Assembly (NCBI GenBank): GCA_017744515.1
Contig: JAGIBF010000011.1
Coordinates: 33,061-97,060, forward strand
Source: Niastella sp.
Lineage (GTDB): Bacteria > Bacteroidota > Bacteroidia > Chitinophagales > Chitinophagaceae
DNA: 64,000 bases
Direction of reading: 5' to 3'
Positions within the stretch are counted from its first letter, which is position 1, and every line of letters starts with the position of its first letter. Under the pieces are notes generated by a model. It was not told where the DNA came from. It did no database searches and saw nothing but the letters and a program-made list of their open reading frames with translations. The translations under genes were made by a program, and so were the position numbers. This document shows positions 34,235 to 42,867 of the stretch, piece by piece.

Positions 34235-34591
34235 ATGAATTTTATCATGCGCATCATTGTCACCTCGATTATTGCCTTTGGATTGTCCTACATCCTCAGC
34301 GGCGTACACATTGATTCATTTTGGGCAGCCATCGTCTTCGCTATTGTGCTTGCTGTGCTGAATGCTGTTGTTAAGCCCATATTGATATTACTCACGCTTC
34401 CCCTCACACTATTTACATTTGGACTATTCCTCTTTGTGATCAATGCAGCCATCATATTGCTTACGGCTGAATTTGTAAAAGGATTCAGGGTAGATGGCTT
34501 TTGGTGGGCATTGTTATTCAGCCTGCTGCTGTCCATTATCACGTCGGTACTGTACAGAGAACCACGTCGTGACCGTGAACGGTCAAATTAA
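34235..34591 (+). CDS. Four-helix membrane protein of the phage_holin_4_2 / DUF360 type
   Basis: 118 residues with four hydrophobic helices at about 5-22, 28-50, 55-80 and 88-108. The phrase NAVVKPILILLTLPLTLFTFGLFLFVINA is characteristic of this widespread bacterial family, which is named after a mycobacteriophage holin but is usually chromosomal and of unknown function. The C-terminus is Arg-rich and should face the cytoplasm. No phage genes are nearby. Confidence 0.85.
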   Translation: MNFIMRIIVTSIIAFGLSYILSGVHIDSFWAAIVFAIVLAVLNAVVKPILILLTLPLTLFTFGLFLFVINAAIILLTAEFVKGFRVDGFWWALLFSLLLSIITSVLYREPRRDRERSN

Positions 34592-35188
34592 AATAATTAT
34601 CATGATTTGGGCGTGAGGAGAACGCTGTATGGCTTGCCCACAGTGCATTACAGGGCAAGTAATGCAATTGGAAATACCTCATATTGTACAAACAAATATT
34701 TGATATTTCTCTGTCATTAACCTATTTTTAACAACGTCATCCCAATCTGCTTGTTCATATGCACATTAAAGCAATTGCCTGCTTTAATCGTAAATCATCA
34801 CGAATATTCAAAGCCATTAGAAACAAACACTCCGGCTTGTCATACGAAGTACTCACCTGACCCTTCTACTATATATATTCGGTCCCAACCGTACCGGCAC
34901 TGATTTGTACAACTAAAACCAAACTAACGCATGAGAAAAACAACACACCTCTCGTGGTGCAATCCCTTTGCGCCATCTGACAGTCATTTCCTGTATAATT
35001 CACAGAAGTACCGCAAAAAAGTGGCATAGCTGATTTGCTACCCCTTTATTGATTGTTGCTGCTAACCCGCACGGATACTGTACAGTTGCCCGTGATGTTA
35101 TTGCTATGGCTTCCCGCCAGGCACTTATCTGTTTGCTAAACGGACAGAGATTCTACGTCCATTCCTCAACCAAAACAAAAAGGCACAC
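34592..35188. other. Long intergenic region upstream of susC
   Basis: Nearly 600 bases with low GC. A 32-codon frame at 34931-35029 (ATG AGA AAA ACA; ends KKVA) has no recognisable family and could be a leader peptide or chance. TATATTCG at 34874-34881 resembles a -7 box. No ECF sigma or anti-sigma gene, which often precede SusC, is present. Confidence 0.5.
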
Positions 35189-38100
35189 ATGAGAACACTG
35201 CTTCTATACCTGTTATGTTTCACAGTTACGGCTAACAGCTTGCTTGCCCAGTCACGGCAAATAAAAGGCACCATCACCGATAAGCAGGGTATGCCGCTTT
35301 TCGGTGCTACCATCAAGATCAAAGGCGTCAACAAAGGAACCTCATCCGGTCAGGATGGCACCTTTTCCATTACAGCCGATGCCGGCGCTGTATTGATTGT
35401 ATCGGCGATTGGCCATGAAACACAGGAAATAAAAACAGGCACAGCCGCTGCCATCACCGTTACGTTGGCCGATGATGTAAAAACATTGACCGATGTGGTG
35501 GTAACCGGTGTGGCACAGGCCACCAGCAAGGAAAAATTATCCTTCAGCCTCACCAAAGTATCTGCTGAAAAAATAAATACGGCACCAGCCCTCGATCTTT
35601 CTCAAACACTGCGCGGAAAAGTGGCCGGCATACAGATCACCCAAACGCAGGGCGATGATGGCGCTTCGGTATTCCTGCGTGGCGCCAAATCCATGTTTGG
35701 CAACATCTCACCCCTCATCGTGATCGATGGCTTTGTAACCAACTTCAGCCTGTCGGACCTCAACCCGCAGGACGTGGAATCCATCGAAGTGGTTAAAGGA
35801 GCGGCCGCTTCAGCTTTGTACGGCACCCGTGCCGAAGGAGGCGTAATACAGGTGATCTCTAAAAAAGGAAAAGGCACCAAAGGCGTTGCCATCACGATAG
35901 ACAATGAAGTGGGTGTAAACAATATTCAAAGAACGCCGGAGCTGGCTACCATGCACTATTATGTGCCCAACGACAGCGATCCTTACGGATTTGCCTATGC
36001 ATCAGGCAGCACCACTTCGCGCATTGCCAGCTACAAGCCCAACGGCTTCTCTGTGAACCTCAGCCCGTATAAAAATTCTTACAACAATACCGATGCGCTC
36101 CTGGGCGATAATAAATACTACAGCAACTATGTATCGATCGCCACCTCCGGTGATAAATACAATGCCTTCCTGTCTTTCAGGAACCAATACACCGGCGGCG
36201 TTGCCGAGCCGATAGACCCGAACAAGAAAAAGTCATTATCACTGCGTCTCCAGTTCAGGCCCACACCCAAGCTGGAAGCAGAAGCCTATGTCAATTACTT
36301 CAACGAAGTAAAACCATCTGCGGCGGTGACGGCCAATGGACAGGGCACCTTCTTTGCGGCCAGTCTGCAGTGGGAGCCATTCATCAACCTCGCCGCTAAA
36401 AATGCCGCAGGCAATTACAATGTGCGGCCCGAAGGCTGGAATATACAAGGCGCCAACCTTACCAACCCGATGTATGAATGGAGCAAACGGGAATACACCA
36501 ACAACACCGATAACTATCTGGCAGGAGGTAAACTGCGTTACAAGATTTTGAAGAACCTTTCCGTGGAAGCATTGGGCTCTGTGCGCAAACAAAATTATAC
36601 TGCTTCCGACACCTACCCGCGCGGCTTTGAGACCACTACCACCAGCGAGTCGCTGAACAATGGCAACGTATCACTGGGCTACAACTACTACCAGATGGTG
36701 AACGGGCAGGCACAAATAAACTACAACACCCGCTTTGGAGAAGATGTCACATTGGGCGTAACAGGTAAAATGGTATATGAAGAATGGTATGAAAAAGAGT
36801 TCGGCGTATCGGGATACGACTTTAGCCGCAGCTCGGACATTTATGTCATCGGCAACACCCGCACCGATACAAGAAGTGGTTACGGATCGGATATGTTCAT
36901 CAACCAAACAGTAAACTACGGTTACTACCTGAACCTGCAAACCTCCTGGCGCGATAAAGTATTTCTCGACGCCTTGGCTCGTATAGACCAAAGCTCCCGT
37001 TACGGAATAGATGAGCAAACAGCTTTCTTTCCCCGCGTGTCATTGGCCTACCGGCTCACGCAGGACTTTAACCTCGGCGATGCGATCACCGAATTAAAAG
37101 CCCGTGTCAATTATGGCGCAGCAGGCAGCGTGCCGGCCTATAACCTGAAGAATAGCCGCGTTTCGGTATCTGCCAGTGGCTTTACATTGAACCAGCTGGC
37201 CAGTACCAACCTGCAACGCTCCATCACCCACGAATGGGAGTTTGGTATCGACGCCGTATTGTATAAAAAGATCAACGTACAACTGAACTATGCCATGGCC
37301 AGAAGCCAGGGCGATGTAGTGCGGCCACCGGCATTTACACCCTACGAAGCAGCCGGTGTATACAAGAACTTCGGCGTTACCAAATCCAACTCCCTGGAGC
37401 TGGAAGTCAATGGAACCGCTGTTGATACCAAAAACTTCTCCTGGGACTTCGGTGTCACATTCGGGCGCGTAAGAAGCGAGATCAAAAGCCTGGGTGTAGG
37501 ACTGCCCGCCTTTACAGACGGACTGTTCTGGAAAGATGTAGGAGTTAGCCCCTTTGCGATGTACGGCAATAAAGTGCTCACGAGCCTTTCTGAATTGGAA
37601 GTAGACAAAACAACCGGCAAAGTGATCAATGCAGCAGGTGGTGCATATACCCTGAATGATTTTAGCATCAACAGCCGGGGCTTTGTGGTGCTCACAAGCC
37701 AGATAGGTACGAAAGATGAAAAGCCACTGTTGTTACAAAAGAATGGAGCCAGCCTGTCTACCGTGATCGGTGATGCACAACCTGATTTTCAGGTGGGCTT
37801 TACCAATACATTTACATTCTTTAAAAACCTCACCCTATATGGCACCATCGACTGGCAACAGGGAGGGCAGAAATATGACCAAACCACCCAATACCTTTCC
37901 TTCGATGCGCGTAGCGGTATCTGGCAGGACTATGCTTCATCGGGGTTGCCCCTTACCTTTTTACAAACATTGTACAACGGTAACTCCTACACCAACTTTT
38001 GGATAACCAATAGCAGCTACGTAGCCCTTCGCGAACTTTCGCTCAGCTATCGCTTCCCCGGTCCGAAAAAGCAAAAAGTGTTCAGAGATATCAGCCTTTC

Positions 38101-38224
38101 AGTCATCGGCAGGAACCTCTACACCTTCACCGACTTCAAAGGCACGAATCCTGAAGGCAGCCATGAATACTTTCCCTATCCTGTATACAGGACTTTTTCA
38201 ACCAGGCTGATCGTGAATTTCTAA
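35189..38224 (+). CDS. SusC/RagA family TonB-dependent outer-membrane receptor
   Basis: 1011 residues. Signal peptide 1-20 (ends LLAQ), carboxypeptidase-regulatory domain 22-100 (IKGTITDKQGMPLFGATIKI), then the plug domain with SusC-type motifs LRGKVAGIQI, VFLRGAKSM, LIVIDGF, VESIEVVKGAAASALYGTRAEGGVI. The 22-stranded barrel follows to the C-terminal LIVNF. The TonB-proximal phrase is VVTGVA rather than the usual VVVGYG. It forms the outer-membrane import pair with the SusD gene 19 bases downstream. No glycosidase, lyase or regulator is adjacent, so the substrate cannot be predicted. Confidence 0.95.
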   Translation: MRTLLLYLLCFTVTANSLLAQSRQIKGTITDKQGMPLFGATIKIKGVNKGTSSGQDGTFSITADAGAVLIVSAIGHETQEIKTGTAAAITVTLADDVKTLTDVVVTGVAQATSKEKLSFSLTKVSAEKINTAPALDLSQTLRGKVAGIQITQTQGDDGASVFLRGAKSMFGNISPLIVIDGFVTNFSLSDLNPQDVESIEVVKGAAASALYGTRAEGGVIQVISKKGKGTKGVAITIDNEVGVNNIQRTPELATMHYYVPNDSDPYGFAYASGSTTSRIASYKPNGFSVNLSPYKNSYNNTDALLGDNKYYSNYVSIATSGDKYNAFLSFRNQYTGGVAEPIDPNKKKSLSLRLQFRPTPKLEAEAYVNYFNEVKPSAAVTANGQGTFFAASLQWEPFINLAAKNAAGNYNVRPEGWNIQGANLTNPMYEWSKREYTNNTDNYLAGGKLRYKILKNLSVEALGSVRKQNYTASDTYPRGFETTTTSESLNNGNVSLGYNYYQMVNGQAQINYNTRFGEDVTLGVTGKMVYEEWYEKEFGVSGYDFSRSSDIYVIGNTRTDTRSGYGSDMFINQTVNYGYYLNLQTSWRDKVFLDALARIDQSSRYGIDEQTAFFPRVSLAYRLTQDFNLGDAITELKARVNYGAAGSVPAYNLKNSRVSVSASGFTLNQLASTNLQRSITHEWEFGIDAVLYKKINVQLNYAMARSQGDVVRPPAFTPYEAAGVYKNFGVTKSNSLELEVNGTAVDTKNFSWDFGVTFGRVRSEIKSLGVGLPAFTDGLFWKDVGVSPFAMYGNKVLTSLSELEVDKTTGKVINAAGGAYTLNDFSINSRGFVVLTSQIGTKDEKPLLLQKNGASLSTVIGDAQPDFQVGFTNTFTFFKNLTLYGTIDWQQGGQKYDQTTQYLSFDARSGIWQDYASSGLPLTFLQTLYNGNSYTNFWITNSSYVALRELSLSYRFPGPKKQKVFRDISLSVIGRNLYTFTDFKGTNPEGSHEYFPYPVYRTFSTRLIVNF

Positions 38225-38243
38225 ACGACCTAAAAAGAAGAAT

Positions 38244-39794
38244 ATGAAAAAATATATAGTTATACCTGTACTACTGATAGGAGTATTTAGCTCCTGCAAA
38301 AAGCTGCAGTTCGACGATCCCACCACCTATACACTGGAGGAAGGGATATCCAAAACACCGGACTATTATTATAAACTGGCCGCCGGTAATTTTTCCAATG
38401 CATTGTGGAATACCAATTCCGCCTACAACTTTGGATATGGCATCAGCGCCCTGGCCGATCAGACAACGGTTACCAACCGCGTGCAGGAATGGTGGGACTT
38501 TGCCATAGAGCCCCGTAAGCGGCTCAACAATAGTTTGTCCTACGCGGGGTACTCTCATTTCAGCTCCCCCTACAGTAGTTTCTATACGCCCAACCTGAAT
38601 GCGAACGTGATCATCGAAGCACTGGATAAAGGAGAGAAAGGCATCGACGATAAAGGAAGAGACCGCACGAGCGAGATATATGCCATTGCCTATTTGATCA
38701 AAGGCATATCATTAGGATACCTTGGCGCTATTTACGACCGGGGTATCGCTGCCAACAAGAACCTTGGTCCCACAGGCCCCAAGGATCTTCCCAATTCATA
38801 TAAGCAGATGATCGATACGGCAATGGTCTTTTTCGACAAAGCGATCGCTGCAGCCAACGAGACTACCACCATGACTGTCTCCGATTTTTATATCAATATA
38901 ACATTCAATAAAACACAGTTTATTCAGCTGGCCAATTCTCTGGCAGCAAGAGTGTTGGCCAGCGTGCCCCGCGATAAAGCAGAAGCAACGGCCCTGGGCG
39001 CCACCTTCTGGAACAGAGTATTGAAGTATGCAAACGCCGGGGCCACCACCGATCTGATGTCTTCATACGTAAGCGGCGGTTACTACAACTATATGGTGCA
39101 TTATGGGCTCACGGAAGCGGGCGGCGGCCCTTACCTGCCGGCTGATATTAAAGTAGCGCACCTCGCTGATAAAACAGGTACCTATCCCAATAGCTATCCG
39201 TTGGATGAATCAGTGACGCTGGCACCTGTGCAAACAGATGATGCACGCTTTGCCCAGTACTTCAAGTATACCACCAACTTTGGTTACCTGCGCGTAGACC
39301 GCGGCCGTAACCTGTTTTCCAACTACAAACACAACCGTTGGTCGCAGGCCGGCGCTAATCCCAACTCTACCACCATAACAGGCTATCCCAACCCTGTTTT
39401 CCTGGCCGAAGAAGTGCGCCTGCTAAGAGCAGAAGCCAAAATGTGGGCCGGTGATATCGCCGGCGCAGCAGCAGAGCTGAATGCACCGGGCGCTGATAGA
39501 ATTGCTAAAGGAGGGTTGCCGGCCATTGCAGCAACAGAAGCGGCGGTAAGAAAAACATTACACTATGAATACGCCATCAGTATAGATGTATCTGGCAGCG
39601 CCATCAACCCTTGGGTGTTCATGCGCAGGAATGATCTGTTGCAGCCCGGTACGCCTACCGAGTTCCCCAATCCTGAACAACAAATGCTGTTAACGCCTGA
39701 ATCCGTGTACACATTCGGCGGCCTTGATTACGCGGGTGAGAAAGGAAAGTTTGGAGAGATCGCTACCGCCACCAAAGCCAGCGGCTGGAAATAA
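38244..39794 (+). CDS. SusD/RagB family substrate-binding lipoprotein
   Basis: 516 residues with a lipoprotein signal ending FSSC (Cys18) and the SusD-like helical fold (TPR-rich scaffold). Recognisable parts are SQAGANPNSTTITGYPNPV and AEEVRLLRAEAKMWAGDIAGAAAELN, the helix pair typical of the family's C-terminal region. It docks as the lid on the SusC barrel. It is the second gene of a two-gene operon that closes with a terminator. Confidence 0.92.
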   Translation: MKKYIVIPVLLIGVFSSCKKLQFDDPTTYTLEEGISKTPDYYYKLAAGNFSNALWNTNSAYNFGYGISALADQTTVTNRVQEWWDFAIEPRKRLNNSLSYAGYSHFSSPYSSFYTPNLNANVIIEALDKGEKGIDDKGRDRTSEIYAIAYLIKGISLGYLGAIYDRGIAANKNLGPTGPKDLPNSYKQMIDTAMVFFDKAIAAANETTTMTVSDFYINITFNKTQFIQLANSLAARVLASVPRDKAEATALGATFWNRVLKYANAGATTDLMSSYVSGGYYNYMVHYGLTEAGGGPYLPADIKVAHLADKTGTYPNSYPLDESVTLAPVQTDDARFAQYFKYTTNFGYLRVDRGRNLFSNYKHNRWSQAGANPNSTTITGYPNPVFLAEEVRLLRAEAKMWAGDIAGAAAELNAPGADRIAKGGLPAIAATEAAVRKTLHYEYAISIDVSGSAINPWVFMRRNDLLQPGTPTEFPNPEQQMLLTPESVYTFGGLDYAGEKGKFGEIATATKASGWK

Positions 39795-39816
39795 TCCTAC
39801 CCTAATACATAAGGCA

Positions 39817-39848
39817 GGGGGAGTGTTCATGTGCACTTCCCCTTTTTC
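39817..39848 (+). terminator. Terminator after susCD
   Basis: GGGGGAGTG pairs with CACTTCCCC (one wobble) around a TTCATGTG loop, then CTTTTTCATTTT. Confidence 0.75.
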
Positions 39849-39860
39849 ATTTTATTGCTA

Positions 39861-39914
39861 AAAGGTGGGTCTCCCTGCAGCGCTGCTATATCGGGCGGTG
39901 GGGAGGCTCACCTT
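39861..39914. repeat. 54-base hairpin repeat, copy 2 of 2
   Basis: AAGGTGGGTCTCCC ... GGGAGGCTCACCTT with the centre CGCTGCTATATCGGGCGGTG. The ends are complementary except at two G-T/A-C positions. It matches the element at 19189-19241, including the centre. Confidence 0.75.
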
Positions 39915-39931
39915 GCTTTAATGATATTGAG

Positions 39932-40678
39932 TTAGAAGTACGAAGAATCCCAGCTGATCGCTCCTTTTGCCCTTAATTGACTTTCTATTCGCTTGAAAAA
40001 CTTTACCAGCAGGAAGCTCACTCCGGCCATCACCACCAACAGCGGTATATCCCATGATTTATTATAGGCCTGCCCCGCAAGGATCCTGCCTTGCAGGATC
40101 AGCAGCATGATGCCATACCATATGCCAAATGTCAACACAGTTTGCAAATAGATCCCGGCATACACTTTCCAGGAAGGGCGCGATACCCGGACTTTTTTTT
40201 CCAAAACCCGCGCAACATCATCATCACCCTCAGGAGGAGCAACAGATTTTTTCCGTTCGAAGATCCGTGTCAATTCATACACCGGCACGGCAAAAACTGC
40301 GATCAGGTACAGGCTGCCCGTTTGCTTGTAATTGCTGGTATCGATATTGGAAACGATCATTACAGCAGAAGTATAAAGCATTACGCCAAAAATAGCCGCA
40401 TGCAACAGCACATTGGGCGTAATATCGAGCAGGTTGACCCGGAACCGCCCCCAGGTATCAGTTTTGATGATAGGATCATTCTCAAGCAGGGAAAGCACTA
40501 AAACGATCAACGACCAGATGACCAGTACAGCGGCGGTGAGCAACAATACCACCAGCAGACTCTTGCATTGAATATTAAAACACCTGGTTCGCCAGGCATA
40601 CCAGCCCAGCCCCAAACCGGGCAATAGAGAGGGCAAAATAGTGATAAGGCTGCGGGCGATCCGCCGTAATAAATTCAT
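39932..40678 (-). CDS. Integral membrane protein of unknown function
   Basis: 248 residues with about six hydrophobic segments (11-28, 40-66, 88-112, 122-138, 172-196, 208-224) and a charged loop at 138-165 (ERKKSVAPPEGDDD). The N-terminus LLRRIARSLITILPSLLPGLGLG is compatible with an inner-membrane helix entering from the cytoplasm. I recognise no family. It is convergent with susCD and divergent from the E1 dehydrogenase gene. Confidence 0.7.
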   Translation of the reverse strand: MNLLRRIARSLITILPSLLPGLGLGWYAWRTRCFNIQCKSLLVVLLLTAAVLVIWSLIVLVLSLLENDPIIKTDTWGRFRVNLLDITPNVLLHAAIFGVMLYTSAVMIVSNIDTSNYKQTGSLYLIAVFAVPVYELTRIFERKKSVAPPEGDDDVARVLEKKVRVSRPSWKVYAGIYLQTVLTFGIWYGIMLLILQGRILAGQAYNKSWDIPLLVVMAGVSFLLVKFFKRIESQLRAKGAISWDSSYF

Positions 40679-40723
40679 ATTGTAAAATTAAAAGATAGCC
40701 TTCCCCGGCTACCTTACGATATA

Positions 40724-40731
40724 TATCTTTG
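40724..40731 (+). promoter_or_regulatory. -7 box immediately upstream of the E1 start
   Basis: TATCTTTG matches TAnnTTTG exactly and ends 4 bases before the ATG, suggesting a leaderless mRNA. The expected -33 TTG is absent (TCC at 19 bases). Confidence 0.4.
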
Positions 40732-40735
40732 GTGT

Positions 40736-42748
40736 ATGCAATTTAACCGTAAAGATCTATCCAACGAAACCCTGATCCATTTTTATAAAGACCTCTTGCT
40801 TCCCCGCATGATAGAGGAAAAGATGCTGGTGCTGTTGCGGCAGGGAAAGATATCCAAATGGTTTAGTGGCATAGGGCAGGAAGCCATTGCAGTAGGCGCG
40901 GCGCTGGCACTGGAGCACGACGAATGGATCATGCCATTGCACCGTAACCTTGGCGTGTTCACTACCCGCAAAATGCCGTTGAGTAAATTACTGATGCAAT
41001 GGCAGGGCAGTCAGGAAGGATACAGCAAAGGACGAGAGAGAAGCTTTCACTTTGGCAGCAAAGAACACCACATCTGTGGAATGATCTCACACCTCGGTCC
41101 CCAGCTGGCTATTGCCGATGGAGTAGCACTTGCCCATAAATTGCGTAAAGAAAATAAAGTAGCCCTCGCATTTACCGGCGAAGGAGGCACCAGCGAAGGC
41201 GATTTTCACGAAGCACTGAACACAGCTGCGGTGTGGGACCTGCCGGTTATCTTTCTCATTGAAAATAACGGATATGGCTTGAGCACCCCCGTTAGTGAGC
41301 AGTATCGTTGCGAAAGCCTGGTAGAGCGAGCCAAAGGCTATGGCATGGAAGGAACAAAAATAGACGGCAACAACCTGCTCTCAGTATATGATACCATTAA
41401 AGGTGTGCGCGACTATTGCCTCGAAAAACAAAAACCCTATCTTATAGAATGCGCCACCTTCCGCATGCGTGGCCACGAAGAAGCCAGCGGCACCAAATAC
41501 GTACCACCGTATTTGTTTGAAGTATGGGAAATGAAAGACCCGATCAGGAACTATGAACAATTCCTGTTGGCAGAACAGGTATTGGATGAAGAACAAATAC
41601 TGACCATAAAGCAAGACATCAAAGAATACATAGAAGTAGAACTGTCCATCGGATTCAATACCGCACCCATTTTTGCTGATACCGAACAGGAGTTGGAAGA
41701 TGTCTATGCCCCTCGCCCAACAAATGCGCAGGCTGTTAAAGTCATAGACAATGCAACTCCTGCCTCCGCCCTCTTACTTCCTGCTTCCGACCTCCGACTC
41801 ATCGACGCCATCAAAGAAGGCCTGCACCAGTCGATGGAGCAGCACAGCAACTTCCTCCTCATGGGTCAGGATATTGCAGAGTACGGTGGTGCATTCAAAA
41901 TAACCGAAGGCTTTGTACAGGATTTTGGCAAAGAACGCGTGCGCAACACCCCGCTTTGCGAAAGCGCTATTATAGGTAGTGCACTGGGCCTTAGCCTCGA
42001 AGGATACAAGAGCATGGTGGAAATGCAGTTTGCCGACTTTGTGACGATGGGCTTCAACCAGATCGTTAACAACCTCGCCAAAATACATTACCGCTGGGGG
42101 CAGCCCGCCGATGTGGTTATCCGTATGCCGGCAGGTGGCGGAGTAGGGGCCGGACCATTCCACTCACAAAGCAATGAAGCGTGGTTTGCACATACGCCCG
42201 GCCTTAAGGTGGTATACCCTTCCACACCGATGGATGCCAAAGGACTCCTGATCGCTGCCATCAATGATCCAAACCCTGTTATCTATTTTGAGCACAAAGC
42301 CCTCTATCGTAGTGTGAATGGTCCGGTGCCACAGGAATACTATGAAATAGAGATCGGTAAAGCGCGCGTGGTACAGGAAGGAGTTGATATATCCATCATC
42401 ACTTATGGCAGTGGTGTGCACTGGGCTACGGAATATGCCAATAGCCATGACTATATTTCATTTCATATCCTCGACTTGCGGACATTGTTGCCGTTGGACT
42501 ATATCGCCATCCGCAATGCAGTGGCCCGTACCGGCAAAGTGCTCATACTGCATGAAGACACCCTGCTGGGCGGCATTGGAGGAGAACTGGCAGCCTGGAT
42601 AGGAGAACATTGTTTCGACCTGCTCGATGCACCCGTAATGCGTTGCGCTTCCCTCGATACACCCGTACCATTTAACACAGAACTGGAAAGCAACTTCCTG
42701 GCAAAAGCAAGACTGGATGAGTACATCCGGAAGCTGATTAACTATTGA
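40736..42748 (+). CDS. Fused alpha/beta E1 component of a 2-oxoacid dehydrogenase (branched-chain type)
   Basis: A 670-residue thiamine-diphosphate enzyme that decarboxylates 2-oxoacids, probably branched-chain, and passes the acyl group to the lipoyl E2. The alpha half is about 1-325, with the TPP/Mg motif starting GEGGTSEGDF (148-157) and closing ENNGYG about 28 residues on. The beta half is 348-670 (MGQDIAEYGGAFKITEGF, AGGGVGAGPFHSQSNEAWFAHTPG, LHEDTLLGGIGGELAAWI). The two halves, separate in most bacteria, are joined by an Ala/Leu/Pro-rich linker (about 328-348). Fused E1 proteins are known in Bacteroidota. E2 and E3 genes are not in the window. Confidence 0.92.
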   Translation: MQFNRKDLSNETLIHFYKDLLLPRMIEEKMLVLLRQGKISKWFSGIGQEAIAVGAALALEHDEWIMPLHRNLGVFTTRKMPLSKLLMQWQGSQEGYSKGRERSFHFGSKEHHICGMISHLGPQLAIADGVALAHKLRKENKVALAFTGEGGTSEGDFHEALNTAAVWDLPVIFLIENNGYGLSTPVSEQYRCESLVERAKGYGMEGTKIDGNNLLSVYDTIKGVRDYCLEKQKPYLIECATFRMRGHEEASGTKYVPPYLFEVWEMKDPIRNYEQFLLAEQVLDEEQILTIKQDIKEYIEVELSIGFNTAPIFADTEQELEDVYAPRPTNAQAVKVIDNATPASALLLPASDLRLIDAIKEGLHQSMEQHSNFLLMGQDIAEYGGAFKITEGFVQDFGKERVRNTPLCESAIIGSALGLSLEGYKSMVEMQFADFVTMGFNQIVNNLAKIHYRWGQPADVVIRMPAGGGVGAGPFHSQSNEAWFAHTPGLKVVYPSTPMDAKGLLIAAINDPNPVIYFEHKALYRSVNGPVPQEYYEIEIGKARVVQEGVDISIITYGSGVHWATEYANSHDYISFHILDLRTLLPLDYIAIRNAVARTGKVLILHEDTLLGGIGGELAAWIGEHCFDLLDAPVMRCASLDTPVPFNTELESNFLAKARLDEYIRKLINY

Positions 42749-42775
42749 TTAAATTAAAATACCATAATATATTAT

Positions 42776-42808
42776 AAAAGCCACTCAATACTTCGGGTGG
42801 CTTTTTTA
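42776..42808 (+). terminator. Terminator after the E1 gene
   Basis: AAGCCACTC/GGGTGGCTT stem with an AATACTTC-containing loop, followed by a run of six T. Confidence 0.8.
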
Positions 42809-42867
42809 TTGCTTCTACTTGTGTAATCAGTTTATCTTCCGCATCTTCATCCAAACGCCCTGCTTGC

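Noticed and set aside
34235-34591. Evidence of a prophage from the holin-named protein
   Set aside because: The family name comes from one phage protein; no other phage gene is present.
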